Below are positions 1-6,041 of a DNA stretch of 11,317 nucleotides, in pieces (positions within the stretch are counted from its first letter, which is position 1; each line of letters opens with the position of its first letter). The notes under the pieces are model-generated. The model saw only the letters and a program-made list of their open reading frames with translations, made no database searches and was not told the origin of the DNA. This stretch comes from Methanosarcinaceae archaeon (lineage in GTDB: Archaea; Halobacteriota; Methanosarcinia; Methanosarcinales; Methanosarcinaceae), in the NCBI GenBank assembly GCA_017613335.1, contig JAGAEB010000102.1, positions 1 through 11,317 of the forward strand, written 5' to 3'. The position numbers and the translations under genes were made by a program.

Positions 1-92
1 ATCTCAGCGTCGTCAAAGCGGCTGAAGATCAGAAAAAAAGTTCTCTGACGGACGGCGGGGAAAAAACCGGGACAGCCGGAGAAGAAAAATAA
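1..92 (+). CDS. C-terminal end of an unidentified protein (truncated by window edge)
   Basis: An open plus-strand frame enters from the left edge (codons in phase from base 3) and stops at TAA 90-92. It gives about 29 residues, ending in a hydrophilic, Lys/Glu/Gly-rich tail (...DGGEKTGTAGEEK). The other two plus frames close earlier, at bases 24 and 48. A charged, flexible tail like this is common at protein C-termini, and the frame ends just before two stem-loops, which fits a real gene end. The product cannot be identified from so little sequence. It is convergent with the minus-strand membrane-protein gene that ends at 181. Confidence 0.5.
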   Translation, partial: LSVVKAAEDQKKSSLTDGGEKTGTAGEEK

Positions 93-95
93 AAA

Positions 96-114
96 TTCCG
101 GATCATGACCGGAA
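96..114. other. 6-bp stem-loop after the left-edge gene
   Basis: ttccgg (96-101) pairs perfectly with ccggaa (109-114) across a 7-nt loop, four bases after the TAA at 90-92. It lacks a following T-run on the plus strand, so it is at most a weak terminator or a 3'-end stability element. Confidence 0.35.
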
Positions 115-131
115 AATAAAAGAAATCGATG

Positions 132-155
132 CCGGAGATGAGAAATCATCTCCGG
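132..155. terminator. Perfect 10-bp hairpin with GAAA tetraloop between convergent genes
   Basis: ccggagatga (132-141) and tcatctccgg (146-155) are perfectly complementary around a GAAA loop (142-145). On the plus strand this is a GNRA tetraloop, an unusually stable RNA hairpin. It sits between the tail of the plus-strand gene (stop at 92) and the stop of the minus-strand gene (181), which is where a bidirectional terminator or 3'-end processing element would lie. No strong T-tract follows on either side, so a role as a transcription terminator is inferred from position only. Confidence 0.45.
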
Positions 156-180
156 ATCACAGCGATCTGAAGACTTCCCG

Positions 181-1074
181 TCATGATTCCTGTTCCGGAT
201 CAATGAAGGAAACAGGCAGGAAGAACCTTTTGGGACTGTGAAGTTGGTCCATCATGATCTCTGCGGCTTTTTTTGAAACGATCATGATATGACAGTGCTG
301 CTGACTGCTGAAGTAAATCTCCTCATCAGTCAGATTGAAATCGCATATGATGTCCTTTACGGAAGAGTCATAGATGAGCATATTTCCTTTCTGTGAAGAA
401 ACAGGAGGCAGGACAGACGATACGGACAGATGGAAATACTTCTTTTCCGGCTGATACGGACGTGGTCTTGTGTCCATAAGGGATCTGATCTGAAATCCTG
501 TGAGACCGTTTTCATCGAACAGCGTGCGTGCTTTTTCACTGATGAAAAATTGGCCGTATGATGAAGAAATAATATTTTTCCCGTTTTTATCGAGGAATCT
601 GAGATCTGTTCTCGTATAAACTGAATTTCTGATCCAGGCTTCCTGAAGGGAGGGCTTCCGCGGCATGGGCGGCTGATAGATCATAGGCGTCCGGCTGTCC
701 GGATCCGGCAGAAAAACATAGAAATCGTGTGTCATGAAATCGTCCCGGAATTCCGGCGGAACAGACCGGGACATCAGGACAAAGCGACAGACCAGGACGA
801 CGAGCAGTGCGGCAACGGCAAAAGAATATATGTACACTTCAGAAGACCAATAGTCGGCATCAAGTCCGTATATCGAACGCCCGAGCTGATATAATACGAA
901 AACGAGAAGAGCCATGAAACACGAACACATGGAAAGCGGCGGAACGGCATAAGCTGCGCGCAGTAAAAAGGAATCGTGTTTCGGGTTCGCGATAATGATG
1001 AAATATCTGCGGGAAGCGGCATATAATCCCGGGATTGCAGACAATAAGAAACAAATGAGGATCTCTGTCAGCAT
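181..1074 (-). CDS. Large membrane protein, copy A (three N-terminal helices plus soluble domain)
   Basis: Encodes 297 residues. ATG at 1074 is preferred over an in-frame ATG at 1098 because GGAGGG (1085-1080) lies five bases before it. Three hydrophobic segments (about residues 2-20, 38-62 and 72-98) are followed by a soluble domain. That domain begins with a PPEFRDDF motif (about 102-109) and ends near the C-terminus with SPKRFFLPVSFID. The same landmarks recur in the products at 1624-2571 and 2791-3864, including an ISEK..LF...GLTGFQ stretch and a V/I-L-P-P step, so the three are paralogues. It starts 1 nt after the stop of the small membrane protein at 1076-1405, implying translational coupling. 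I do not recognise a named family. From memory, the soluble domain vaguely recalls DUF1629/Imm11-type immunity domains; that is only a hypothesis. It is surely a gene; its function is unknown. Confidence 0.85.
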   Translation of the reverse strand: MLTEILICFLLSAIPGLYAASRRYFIIIANPKHDSFLLRAAYAVPPLSMCSCFMALLVFVLYQLGRSIYGLDADYWSSEVYIYSFAVAALLVVLVCRFVLMSRSVPPEFRDDFMTHDFYVFLPDPDSRTPMIYQPPMPRKPSLQEAWIRNSVYTRTDLRFLDKNGKNIISSSYGQFFISEKARTLFDENGLTGFQIRSLMDTRPRPYQPEKKYFHLSVSSVLPPVSSQKGNMLIYDSSVKDIICDFNLTDEEIYFSSQQHCHIMIVSKKAAEIMMDQLHSPKRFFLPVSFIDPEQES

Positions 1075-1075
1075 C

Positions 1076-1405
1076 TTATCCCTCCGCCTGACTGTCACCC
1101 GTCACATGATCCGCTGTAATGGGATCGTCCGGCGGATAAGGTTCCGATGCCAGCTTCGATAAGAAGTAATTCACAGAAAGGAAGACGATGTCAGCTGTCA
1201 GAAAACCGGCCCAGCCGACCCAAAGAAACTGATAGGCATTGCCGATGTCCGGAATAAAATACTCGGCTGTGCGGGCAGCTATAATGAGAAAGACGAAAGA
1301 TGAGCAGAAAATCTGCCAGATGGCGCCGGCAATAAAGAAAAACTGTTCCTTGACACGGGACAGGGATGTTTCCGACGGCATATAAAACGGTTTTTTCACG
1401 ATCAT
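1076..1405 (-). CDS. Small two-helix membrane protein, copy A
   Basis: Encodes 109 residues from ATG 1405 to TAA 1078-1076. Two hydrophobic segments are visible (about residues 23-50 and 60-85), preceded by a basic, polar N-terminus (KKPFYMPSE) and followed by an acidic, Pro/Asp-rich tail. The end of the gene carries the ribosome site (GGAGGG) for the large protein at 181-1074, which begins 1 nt later, so the two are almost certainly made together. A related small protein (KKDYPFYIHSK..., with the hydrophobic core at the same distance) precedes the other large copy at 3871-4171. No clear Shine-Dalgarno site stands before ATG 1405. An A/T-rich stretch about 25-30 nt upstream (1425-1437) could be a TATA box for a leaderless or near-leaderless transcript. 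Function unknown; perhaps a membrane partner or chaperone of the large protein. Confidence 0.8.
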   Translation of the reverse strand: MIVKKPFYMPSETSLSRVKEQFFFIAGAIWQIFCSSFVFLIIAARTAEYFIPDIGNAYQFLWVGWAGFLTADIVFLSVNYFLSKLASEPYPPDDPITADHVTGDSQAEG

Positions 1406-1623
1406 TTTATAAAGCGTCTACATTATGCATAAATTGATGAGAAGAGATAAACTCAGAGGAGTTATATTGCGGAACAGATAAAACATGTTACCACATCTGA
1501 CAGGTTAATAGGCTGTTACTGATGGAGATTCAATTTTTATTTGAGTTTTCGTCTGACGTACCGGATATTGTTTTTTAAATGAATCAATTACAGCAGGAAT
1601 ACCGGATTCTTTTTCGAATGAAA
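1406..1623. other. Intergenic region between large copy B and small copy A
   Basis: These 218 bases hold no confident gene. The part nearest 1405 is A/T-rich on the minus strand, with candidate TATA elements near 1425-1437 and 1459-1470, and probably contains the promoter of the small/large pair A. The part nearest 1624 keeps one minus-strand frame open across the stop of large copy B, ending at a TAA near 1506. See the finding on a possible C-terminal extension. Confidence 0.4.
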
Positions 1624-2571
1624 TCAACGTTGTCTGTTTCCCGTTATGTCCATAAAGCAGACCGGCCGGAAATCTCTTTTAGGCTGCCCGAGTTCCTCGA
1701 TAAAGATACGAACGACATTTTTTGAAAGGATCCAGTAATGCTGGCGGCCGTATGTGAGATCACCGGTTTCTTCATAAGATTTATTGAAATCACTGCATCC
1801 GGAAAACGCCGACTGATCATAAAACAGATATCCTGAGACGCGGATGCGGGTCCACGCAGAGTCCGGTCTGATCGTAGATCTTGCTGATCTCGGCGGCATG
1901 ATATGATCTTCAAAGATTTCGTAATGGTCTTCAGATCTGTTTCCGGAAGGATCTTTGACAGCACCGGTATGGTATCCGGTAATGCCGTGTTTCCGGAAGA
2001 TTTCAAGGACAGCATCACTGACGATGATTTCACCGGAACTTGTGATAAATAAATCCTTTCCGGCCAGATCTTTCAGATCGATGATCGCTTCCGGACGCAT
2101 TTCGTGTAAAGCTTCGGGCAGTGACCGGATCTTCGGGGTCTTTTCAGAGAATGTCGGTGTGTACAGATAATAATCAAAATCCATGAAATCGGAGCGGTAT
2201 TCGGGCGGTATTTCATAGTGAGCCAATAAAAAGACCCACAGAATTTCGAGAATAAACGTACACAAAGCATACAGAATGTCGGTGTATGCCCCGAAATACG
2301 GATACAGTAAGCCGGATTTTTTAAACAGAAGATACCAGATGACTGCGACAAGGTATCCGGTGAAGCACATAAAAAGAAAACGCAAAGCGAAGGAGACCCG
2401 TTTTTTGTGGAGCAGGAAGTATCTGTATTTCTTCCATGAATACACGATCACCGGAATAAAAACAATGATGTGTGGAAGACGTCTGAACAATGACGGAAGA
2501 TCCGTGGGGATCACCAGGCAGATCAGATACCAAATGAAATTTATGAATTCAAACAGTGATGTTAAATCCAT
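1624..2571 (-). CDS. Large membrane protein, copy B
   Basis: Encodes 315 residues from ATG 2571; an in-frame TTG at 2601 could add ten residues but has no better ribosome site. Hydrophobic segments near residues 5-22, 33-47, 60-82 and 94-118 are followed by the soluble domain shared with the copies at 181-1074 and 2791-3864. Shared landmarks are IPPEYRSDFMDFDYYLY, SSGEIIVSD, F..HGITGY, a C-terminal ILSK.V..IF..EL, and QPKRDFRPVCFMD. Copies A and C resemble each other more closely than either resembles B, and only B lacks a small-protein gene directly upstream. B instead has its own 219-bp upstream region with A/T-rich promoter-like sequence. It is therefore probably a separately transcribed, older duplicate. 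No enzymatic motif is visible. It is a membrane-anchored protein of unknown function. Confidence 0.8.
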   Translation of the reverse strand: MDLTSLFEFINFIWYLICLVIPTDLPSLFRRLPHIIVFIPVIVYSWKKYRYFLLHKKRVSFALRFLFMCFTGYLVAVIWYLLFKKSGLLYPYFGAYTDILYALCTFILEILWVFLLAHYEIPPEYRSDFMDFDYYLYTPTFSEKTPKIRSLPEALHEMRPEAIIDLKDLAGKDLFITSSGEIIVSDAVLEIFRKHGITGYHTGAVKDPSGNRSEDHYEIFEDHIMPPRSARSTIRPDSAWTRIRVSGYLFYDQSAFSGCSDFNKSYEETGDLTYGRQHYWILSKNVVRIFIEELGQPKRDFRPVCFMDITGNRQR

Positions 2572-2610
2572 GGTGAACGCCCTGTTTACGGTATTGTACA
2601 AGGATCATAC

Positions 2611-2652
2611 ACAGACTGAAACACGCAGGCTGAAACACACAGACTGCACAGC
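2611..2652. repeat. Three degenerate 14-bp direct repeats
   Basis: Units at 2611-2624 (acagactgaaacac), 2625-2638 (gcaggctgaaacac) and 2639-2652 (acagactgcacagc) follow one another without gaps. The first two share 12 of 14 bases and the third shares the first half. Arrays of this size upstream of a gene often bind a regulator, but they may also be a decayed minisatellite. Confidence 0.5.
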
Positions 2653-2686
2653 TCTGCATAAAAGCGGTCTGTATAGCTCGGACATT

Positions 2687-2700
2687 TGCAGATATCTGCA
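2687..2700. promoter_or_regulatory. Perfect 14-bp palindrome, candidate operator
   Basis: tgcagatatctgca reads identically on both strands. It lies about 120 bp upstream of the ATG at 2571, next to the A/T-rich tract. Its size and perfect symmetry fit a homodimeric regulator site. No known consensus is recognised. Confidence 0.4.
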
Positions 2701-2790
2701 GATGGTTCGATATTGTAACATATATATTAATATGTTTGCATATATGTGTGTAAAACAGTATTCAGACAGGATCAGCAGATGAACCGCCTG

Positions 2791-3864
2791 TCAGAAACCG
2801 ATTATCGTACAGGAAATAAATAATGATGAGTATATAATATTGCTGTAAAGATTTCGTTTTTTTCGGAATTGGACGGATCCGTCGTCATCATCGAAATAGA
2901 CAGGAAGGAAATATCTTTTCGGGACATTGAACTTTTCAGTCATGATCCGGAAGGTTTTCTGCGAAAGGATCAGAAAACGATGATGACTCCTGTTGACAGT
3001 TCCTCTGAAACGGCGCGGTGCATTATCGTCCGGATGCCCGTCATTGCAGACATCGTCTGCAAAGGAGCCTCTGAAACTGTGCAGGGCATCGTAGTCCAGA
3101 TGCTCAAAGCTCAGATTTATGTCATCAAAGAATCTGATGTCTTTTTTATCATAGACGAACACGTCATCTGTCACAATATACGGCGTATAGGGTGACCTTT
3201 TTGACATTTTCGTTCTGCGGGAAAGCGGCGGGACGGAATGTGATGCCGAAAAAAGATAATAATTTGTCTTTGCCTGATACGGCGGGCGATGGGCATCGAT
3301 TAAAGGCTTTACCTGAAAGCCTGTCAGCTTTTCTTTAAGAAAAACATTCAGCATTGTTTCCGTGATGACATATTCCCCTGCGGGAATGAGACGATATCAG
3401 TGCCGGTATTTTCAACAGATTTAAGTTCCGCTTTAACAAGCGTCGATGGATCGGAACCGGAATTTTCCGCGTACAGAAAATTACCGCGGCAGGGAGTCGG
3501 GATGAAACATAAAATGCATGATCTGAAAAACCGTTCTGAAATTCGGCGGGGGGCGTTGATGAAAGCATGAATCTCCTGAAAAGAAAAATAACGATCAGAA
3601 CGGCCGACAAAGATGAAACAAGTCCTTTTTCAGTGAAAAACTGAACGGCGGCATGCCGGAAGATCCTGTTGTGACGAGTTCGCAGATCAGAAAAACGAAA
3701 ACGGAAAGGCAGAATGTCAGAAAAGAAAACGGAAAGACGGTATAAAACAGTCTGGTCCAAAAACAGTTTTTTTCGTTGTCTGTAATGATCAGGAAATTTT
3801 TGTGCATCGCAGCACAGATTCCCGGAACGGACAGGATCAGAAGGAAAATAAAGAAACGGATCAT
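2791..3864 (-). pseudogene. Large membrane protein, copy C, broken by three single-base frameshifts
   Basis: Homology to copies A and B continues across this span but changes reading frame three times. The N-terminus (MIRFFIFLLILSVPGICAA...) starts at ATG 3864 with AGGTGA (3876-3871) six bases upstream. It matches copy A's SAIPGLYAA and the next helix. The frame shifts at the T5 run (minus strand) at 3640-3636, again at TTT 3507-3505, and again within CCC/GGGG at 3384-3375. Adding one base at each place restores about 358 continuous residues, with joins ...FSFFTEKG..., ...FYVFIPTP... and ...SFPxGEYVITE..., each aligned with copy A or B. The last segment carries LTGFQVKPLID and VPKRYFLPVYFDDD, followed by an extra ~30-residue tail. 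Either this is genuine decay, or the assembly has homopolymer errors and the gene is intact. Confidence 0.8.
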
Positions 3865-3870
3865 AGACGG

Positions 3871-4171
3871 TCACCTGTACAGATATTTCCGGAAAAATCG
3901 CCTGCTGCAGAAATCCGAGACGAACCGGTTCATGCAGAGCCAGCATAAAGACGGGAGAAGAATGCAAAGACAGACAATAAGTATGACAGGCATTTCCTGA
4001 AGGGACAGAGAAAATTTCCGGGCGCCGCAGACCAAAAGACAGGCAGATGAACAGATCAGGACGACAGCTCCCCATAAATAATGAAGGATCATAAATTCGG
4101 TTCTGAAAGATTCGGAGGACTGTCTGTTTTTTGAATGGATATAAAACGGATAATCTTTTTTTTCTTTTCAT
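3871..4171 (-). pseudogene. Small two-helix membrane protein, copy B, with a frameshift in an A8 run
   Basis: From ATG 4171 the frame runs into the eight-A run (minus strand, 4163-4156) and emerges out of register. Removing one A gives MKRKKDYPFYIHSK... followed by two hydrophobic segments, about 99 residues in all, ending at TGA 3873-3871. This aligns with the small protein at 1076-1405 (KKPFYMPSE..., similar spacing to the first helix). Without correction only a 73-residue product from ATG 4092 is possible, still with both helices. The sequence before ATG 4171 includes GTGATC, complementary to the archaeal 16S 3' end. The stop codon lies inside the ribosome site of large copy C. It begins 25 nt after the CYTH gene's stop, so read-through from that gene is possible. 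Confidence 0.7.
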
Positions 4172-4196
4172 AAGATCACGATCCGGATACAATATC

Positions 4197-4778
4197 TCAG
4201 GGATCGTCAGAATGCGATCCGTTTTCTGCATTCATGACGAGTTCCAGGTAAGACGTTCTGACGGAATCTTTTTCACTGATGCCGAATTCCCGGAGGATCC
4301 GGAATATTTTTTCTGTTGATGCTCTGATCTCTTCTCCTGATGAGCCGTCTTCAAGATCGATCTCGATCTCCAGGAAGTCGCCGAGGCTTTCGATCCTGTC
4401 GAAGCAGAAGATCATCCTGCCGGTGTCGTCTGAAAAGGTGAAGACGTTTCTTGTTTTTTCGACTTTTCCGGATATCCTGTAGCCCAAAGCCAGGAGGATC
4501 TGCGTCATGCTGTCTTCATCGGCGGGGCTGTTGAATTCGGGTCTTGTTTTTGAAAGCGTATCGAATCTTTTGCCTTTGTAGGTGATCTCGCCGGCGCCGT
4601 TGACCGAGCGGATGCGGAGTGCTTCGTCCGTTTCTGCAAAGTCGCGGTCGGGCGCGTTGAAATAGATATCTTTTTGGTGTTCCGTCCGGACGAATTCAAA
4701 TGAACAGTTTTTTCTGCTTTTCAGAGCCTGCATGATCTTTTCGTGGTCTGCTCTGACTTTGACTTCAGCTTCGATCAT
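4197..4778 (-). CDS. CYTH-domain protein, class IV adenylate cyclase (CyaB)/triphosphatase-like
   Basis: Encodes 193 residues spanning one whole CYTH domain. The signature ExExK is at residues 3-7 (EAEVK). Further ligands typical of the triphosphate tunnel follow: HQKDIYF (34-40), ALRIR (53-57), TYKGK (66-70), R79 and E81, K108 and R110, FDRIESLGDFLEIEI (about 126-140) and SYLEL near the end. CYTH proteins bind a triphosphate and divalent metal inside a beta tunnel. Known members make cAMP or hydrolyse thiamine triphosphate or inorganic triphosphate. Archaeal members are usually annotated CyaB, but their substrate is rarely proven and cannot be told from sequence here. There is no clear Shine-Dalgarno site before ATG 4778, but there is an A/T-rich box about 24-32 nt upstream, consistent with a leaderless mRNA. 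The small membrane gene begins 25 nt after its stop. Confidence 0.9.
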   Translation of the reverse strand: MIEAEVKVRADHEKIMQALKSRKNCSFEFVRTEHQKDIYFNAPDRDFAETDEALRIRSVNGAGEITYKGKRFDTLSKTRPEFNSPADEDSMTQILLALGYRISGKVEKTRNVFTFSDDTGRMIFCFDRIESLGDFLEIEIDLEDGSSGEEIRASTEKIFRILREFGISEKDSVRTSYLELVMNAENGSHSDDP

Positions 4779-4831
4779 ACTGAGGAGATAAGGGAAACGG
4801 CATAAATAAAGGATGAGTCTTAAAACCGGTC
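4779..4831. promoter_or_regulatory. 53-bp divergent promoter shared by the CYTH and GNAT genes
   Basis: Only 53 bases separate the two start codons. A single A/T box (about 4801-4812, cataaataaagg) lies some 24-32 nt before ATG 4778 on the minus strand and 22-30 nt before ATG 4832 on the plus strand. That is the TATA distance for leaderless archaeal transcripts in both directions. Neither start has a convincing Shine-Dalgarno site. Leaderless divergent transcription from one shared element is the simplest reading. Confidence 0.5.
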
Positions 4832-5314
4832 ATGGTTCAAATAAAGATCCGCCCCGCTGAGGCGGACGACGATCTGATGATCGAAAAGATTCTCGGCTCT
4901 TATTTTCTTGACAGGGATGACATCCCGGCCTCTCAGTTCACTGTGGCGGAAAACGAAGACGGAAAAGTTATCGGATGCGCCTGCTATGACATTTCCCAAA
5001 AAGAATACGACGGCAGGAGATTCGGAGAGGTCCATACGATCGCCGTCATGCCTTCATTCAAAGACAAAGGAACAGGAAAACGTCTTCTGAAAGAGATCCT
5101 CAGGAATCTGGCCCGGGAAAAGGACAGAAAGGATCTTTCAGATACGGTTTATGTCAGAACGACGGCGCCCGGATTTTTCAGACATGAAGGATTTTCAGAC
5201 TGCAGTCCCGACCTGAAAAAAGAACTCTGGGACGAATGCCTGAACTGCCGCGAATACAATGAATGCGTTCAGAAAATACTTTCAGGAAAACTTTCGGAGC
5301 TTCTGAAAGAATGA
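4832..5314 (+). CDS. GNAT-family N-acetyltransferase with C-terminal cysteine cluster
   Basis: Encodes 160 residues, the usual size of a single GNAT domain. It opens with the typical IKIRPAEADD strand. Motif A is at about residues 66-90: EVHTIAVMPSF followed by the acetyl-CoA pyrophosphate loop K77-x-K-G80-x-G82 (KDKGTGKRLL). Motif B is represented by TAPGFFRHEGFSD (about 111-123). The tail carries C136-x2-C139-x5-C145 after a Trp. Similar Trp/Cys-rich tails occur in short archaeal acetyltransferases annotated as ArgA-like N-acetylglutamate synthases. That assignment is possible but unproven, and protein N-terminal acetylation is an alternative. It is divergent from the CYTH gene across a 53-bp promoter and convergent with rubrerythrin. 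Confidence 0.88.
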   Translation: MVQIKIRPAEADDDLMIEKILGSYFLDRDDIPASQFTVAENEDGKVIGCACYDISQKEYDGRRFGEVHTIAVMPSFKDKGTGKRLLKEILRNLAREKDRKDLSDTVYVRTTAPGFFRHEGFSDCSPDLKKELWDECLNCREYNECVQKILSGKLSELLKE

Positions 5315-5331
5315 ATTGAATGGAGAGGAAT

Positions 5332-5369
5332 AAAAAAAGGGTTTCCCGCATCCTGTGATGCGGAAAACC
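5332..5369 (-). terminator. Hairpin plus T7 terminator for the rubrerythrin transcript
   Basis: Arms 5340-5352 (ggtttcccgcatc) and 5357-5369 (gatgcggaaaacc) pair over 13 positions with one mismatch, around a 4-nt loop. Read on the minus strand, the hairpin is followed almost at once by seven Ts (5338-5332). It lies about 100 nt downstream of the rubrerythrin stop at 5468. On the plus strand there is no T-run after it. Confidence 0.7.
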
Positions 5370-5373
5370 GCCT

Positions 5374-5423
5374 GCTGTCATATCCGGAAATCCCGGCGCC
5401 GGGATCTCATACTGTATGACAGC
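5374..5423. other. Nested stem-loop between GNAT and rubrerythrin genes
   Basis: An outer 9-bp stem, gctgtcata (5374-5382) with tatgacagc (5415-5423), encloses a perfect 16-bp palindrome, atcccggcgccgggat (5390-5405). It lies in the 3' region of both convergent genes. It could act in plus-strand termination for the GNAT gene or as a 3' structure of the rubrerythrin mRNA. Confidence 0.5.
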
Positions 5424-5467
5424 TGAAATGCTGTGTCTGTATGGATGAGCGCCGGATTTTCGGAAAA

Positions 5468-5986
5468 TCAGAAAATGTCGCTCGGTTCGAACCAGCCCTG
5501 TTCTGCGCCGCATCCCGGGCATTTTTTCGGGGCTTCGGTGCCGACATAGGTGAAACCGCATTTGCCGCATTTCCATTCGATCGGTTCGTCTCTCTTGTAG
5601 AGCGTGCCGTCGTTGAGCATCTTCAGGATCTTTTCGTATCTGGCTCTGTGGTGTTCTTCGACTTTGCCGACCTGTCTGAAAAGTCTGGCGGCATCGGCGT
5701 TGCCTTCTTCTTCGGCAGTCTTTGCGAAGGACGGATACATGTTCATCGTTTCTTCAGCTTCGCCTTCCATGGCTGCTTTCAGGTTGGCTTTCGTGTCGCC
5801 GAGCATGCCGAGTCTGGTGAATTCGTCCTTGGCGTGCTGCATTTCATTCATGGCAGTCTCTTCGAAGATCTTGGCGATGTACATGTAGCCTTCGGCTCTG
5901 GCAGCTTCTGCGTAGAAGGTGTATTTGTTTCTGGCCTGGGATTCGCCTGCAAAGGCTGCTTTTAAGTTTTCTTCGGTCTGGGTCAA
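5468..5986 (-). CDS. rbr: Rubrerythrin
   Basis: Encodes 172 residues, a full-length classical rubrerythrin. The N-terminal four-helix bundle carries the diiron ligands E15, E48-x2-H51, E79 and E110-x2-H113 (VEEHHRARY). The C-terminal rubredoxin domain has C140-x2-C143 and C156-x2-C159 (WKCGKCGF ... KCPGCGAEQGWFE). The protein reduces hydrogen peroxide to water in the cytoplasm of anaerobes, taking electrons through the rubredoxin centre. The start codon is TTG (5986-5984); AAGGAG (6001-5996) nine bases upstream supports it. A TATA-like box at 6042-6055 would give a leader of about 35 nt. It lies 194 bp downstream of a PerR-like regulator on the same strand and ends at a hairpin/T7 terminator. 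The close link makes peroxide-responsive control likely. Confidence 0.97.
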   Translation of the reverse strand: MTQTEENLKAAFAGESQARNKYTFYAEAARAEGYMYIAKIFEETAMNEMQHAKDEFTRLGMLGDTKANLKAAMEGEAEETMNMYPSFAKTAEEEGNADAARLFRQVGKVEEHHRARYEKILKMLNDGTLYKRDEPIEWKCGKCGFTYVGTEAPKKCPGCGAEQGWFEPSDIF

Positions 5987-6041
5987 TTTTTCAGTCTCCT
6001 TGAATGTTTATGAAAATGATCTGATGAAAATCGGATGAGAA

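Larger units (their letters stand above)
2572..2790 (-). promoter_or_regulatory. Upstream region of large copy B with candidate operators and A/T-rich promoter
   Basis: No gene is visible in these 219 bases. They contain three notable elements: a run of 14-bp near-identical direct repeats (2611-2652), a perfect 14-bp palindrome (2687-2700), and an A/T-rich tract (about 2714-2750) with several TATA-like strings. A further TATA-like element on the minus strand (CTTTTATGC) lies at 2657-2666. The combination suggests a regulated promoter reading left into the gene at 2571. The start site cannot be placed from sequence alone. Confidence 0.45.

Noticed and set aside
9..9. A short alternative plus-strand reading of the left edge in the other two frames
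   Set aside because: Both other frames stop within the first 50 bases, so only the frame ending at TAA 90-92 is reported.
2572..2601. TTG start at 2601 for large copy B
   Set aside because: There is no ribosome site to prefer it over ATG 2571, and the extra residues do not match the paralogues. It is not excluded.
3335..4231. A 298-residue minus-strand open frame across the broken small and large genes
   Set aside because: Most of it is out of register with the paralogues. Only the middle (~3505-3640) is true coding sequence of large copy C, reached by frameshift; the rest is accidental.
5441..5965. A 174-residue plus-strand open frame
   Set aside because: It is antisense to rubrerythrin, whose identity is certain.
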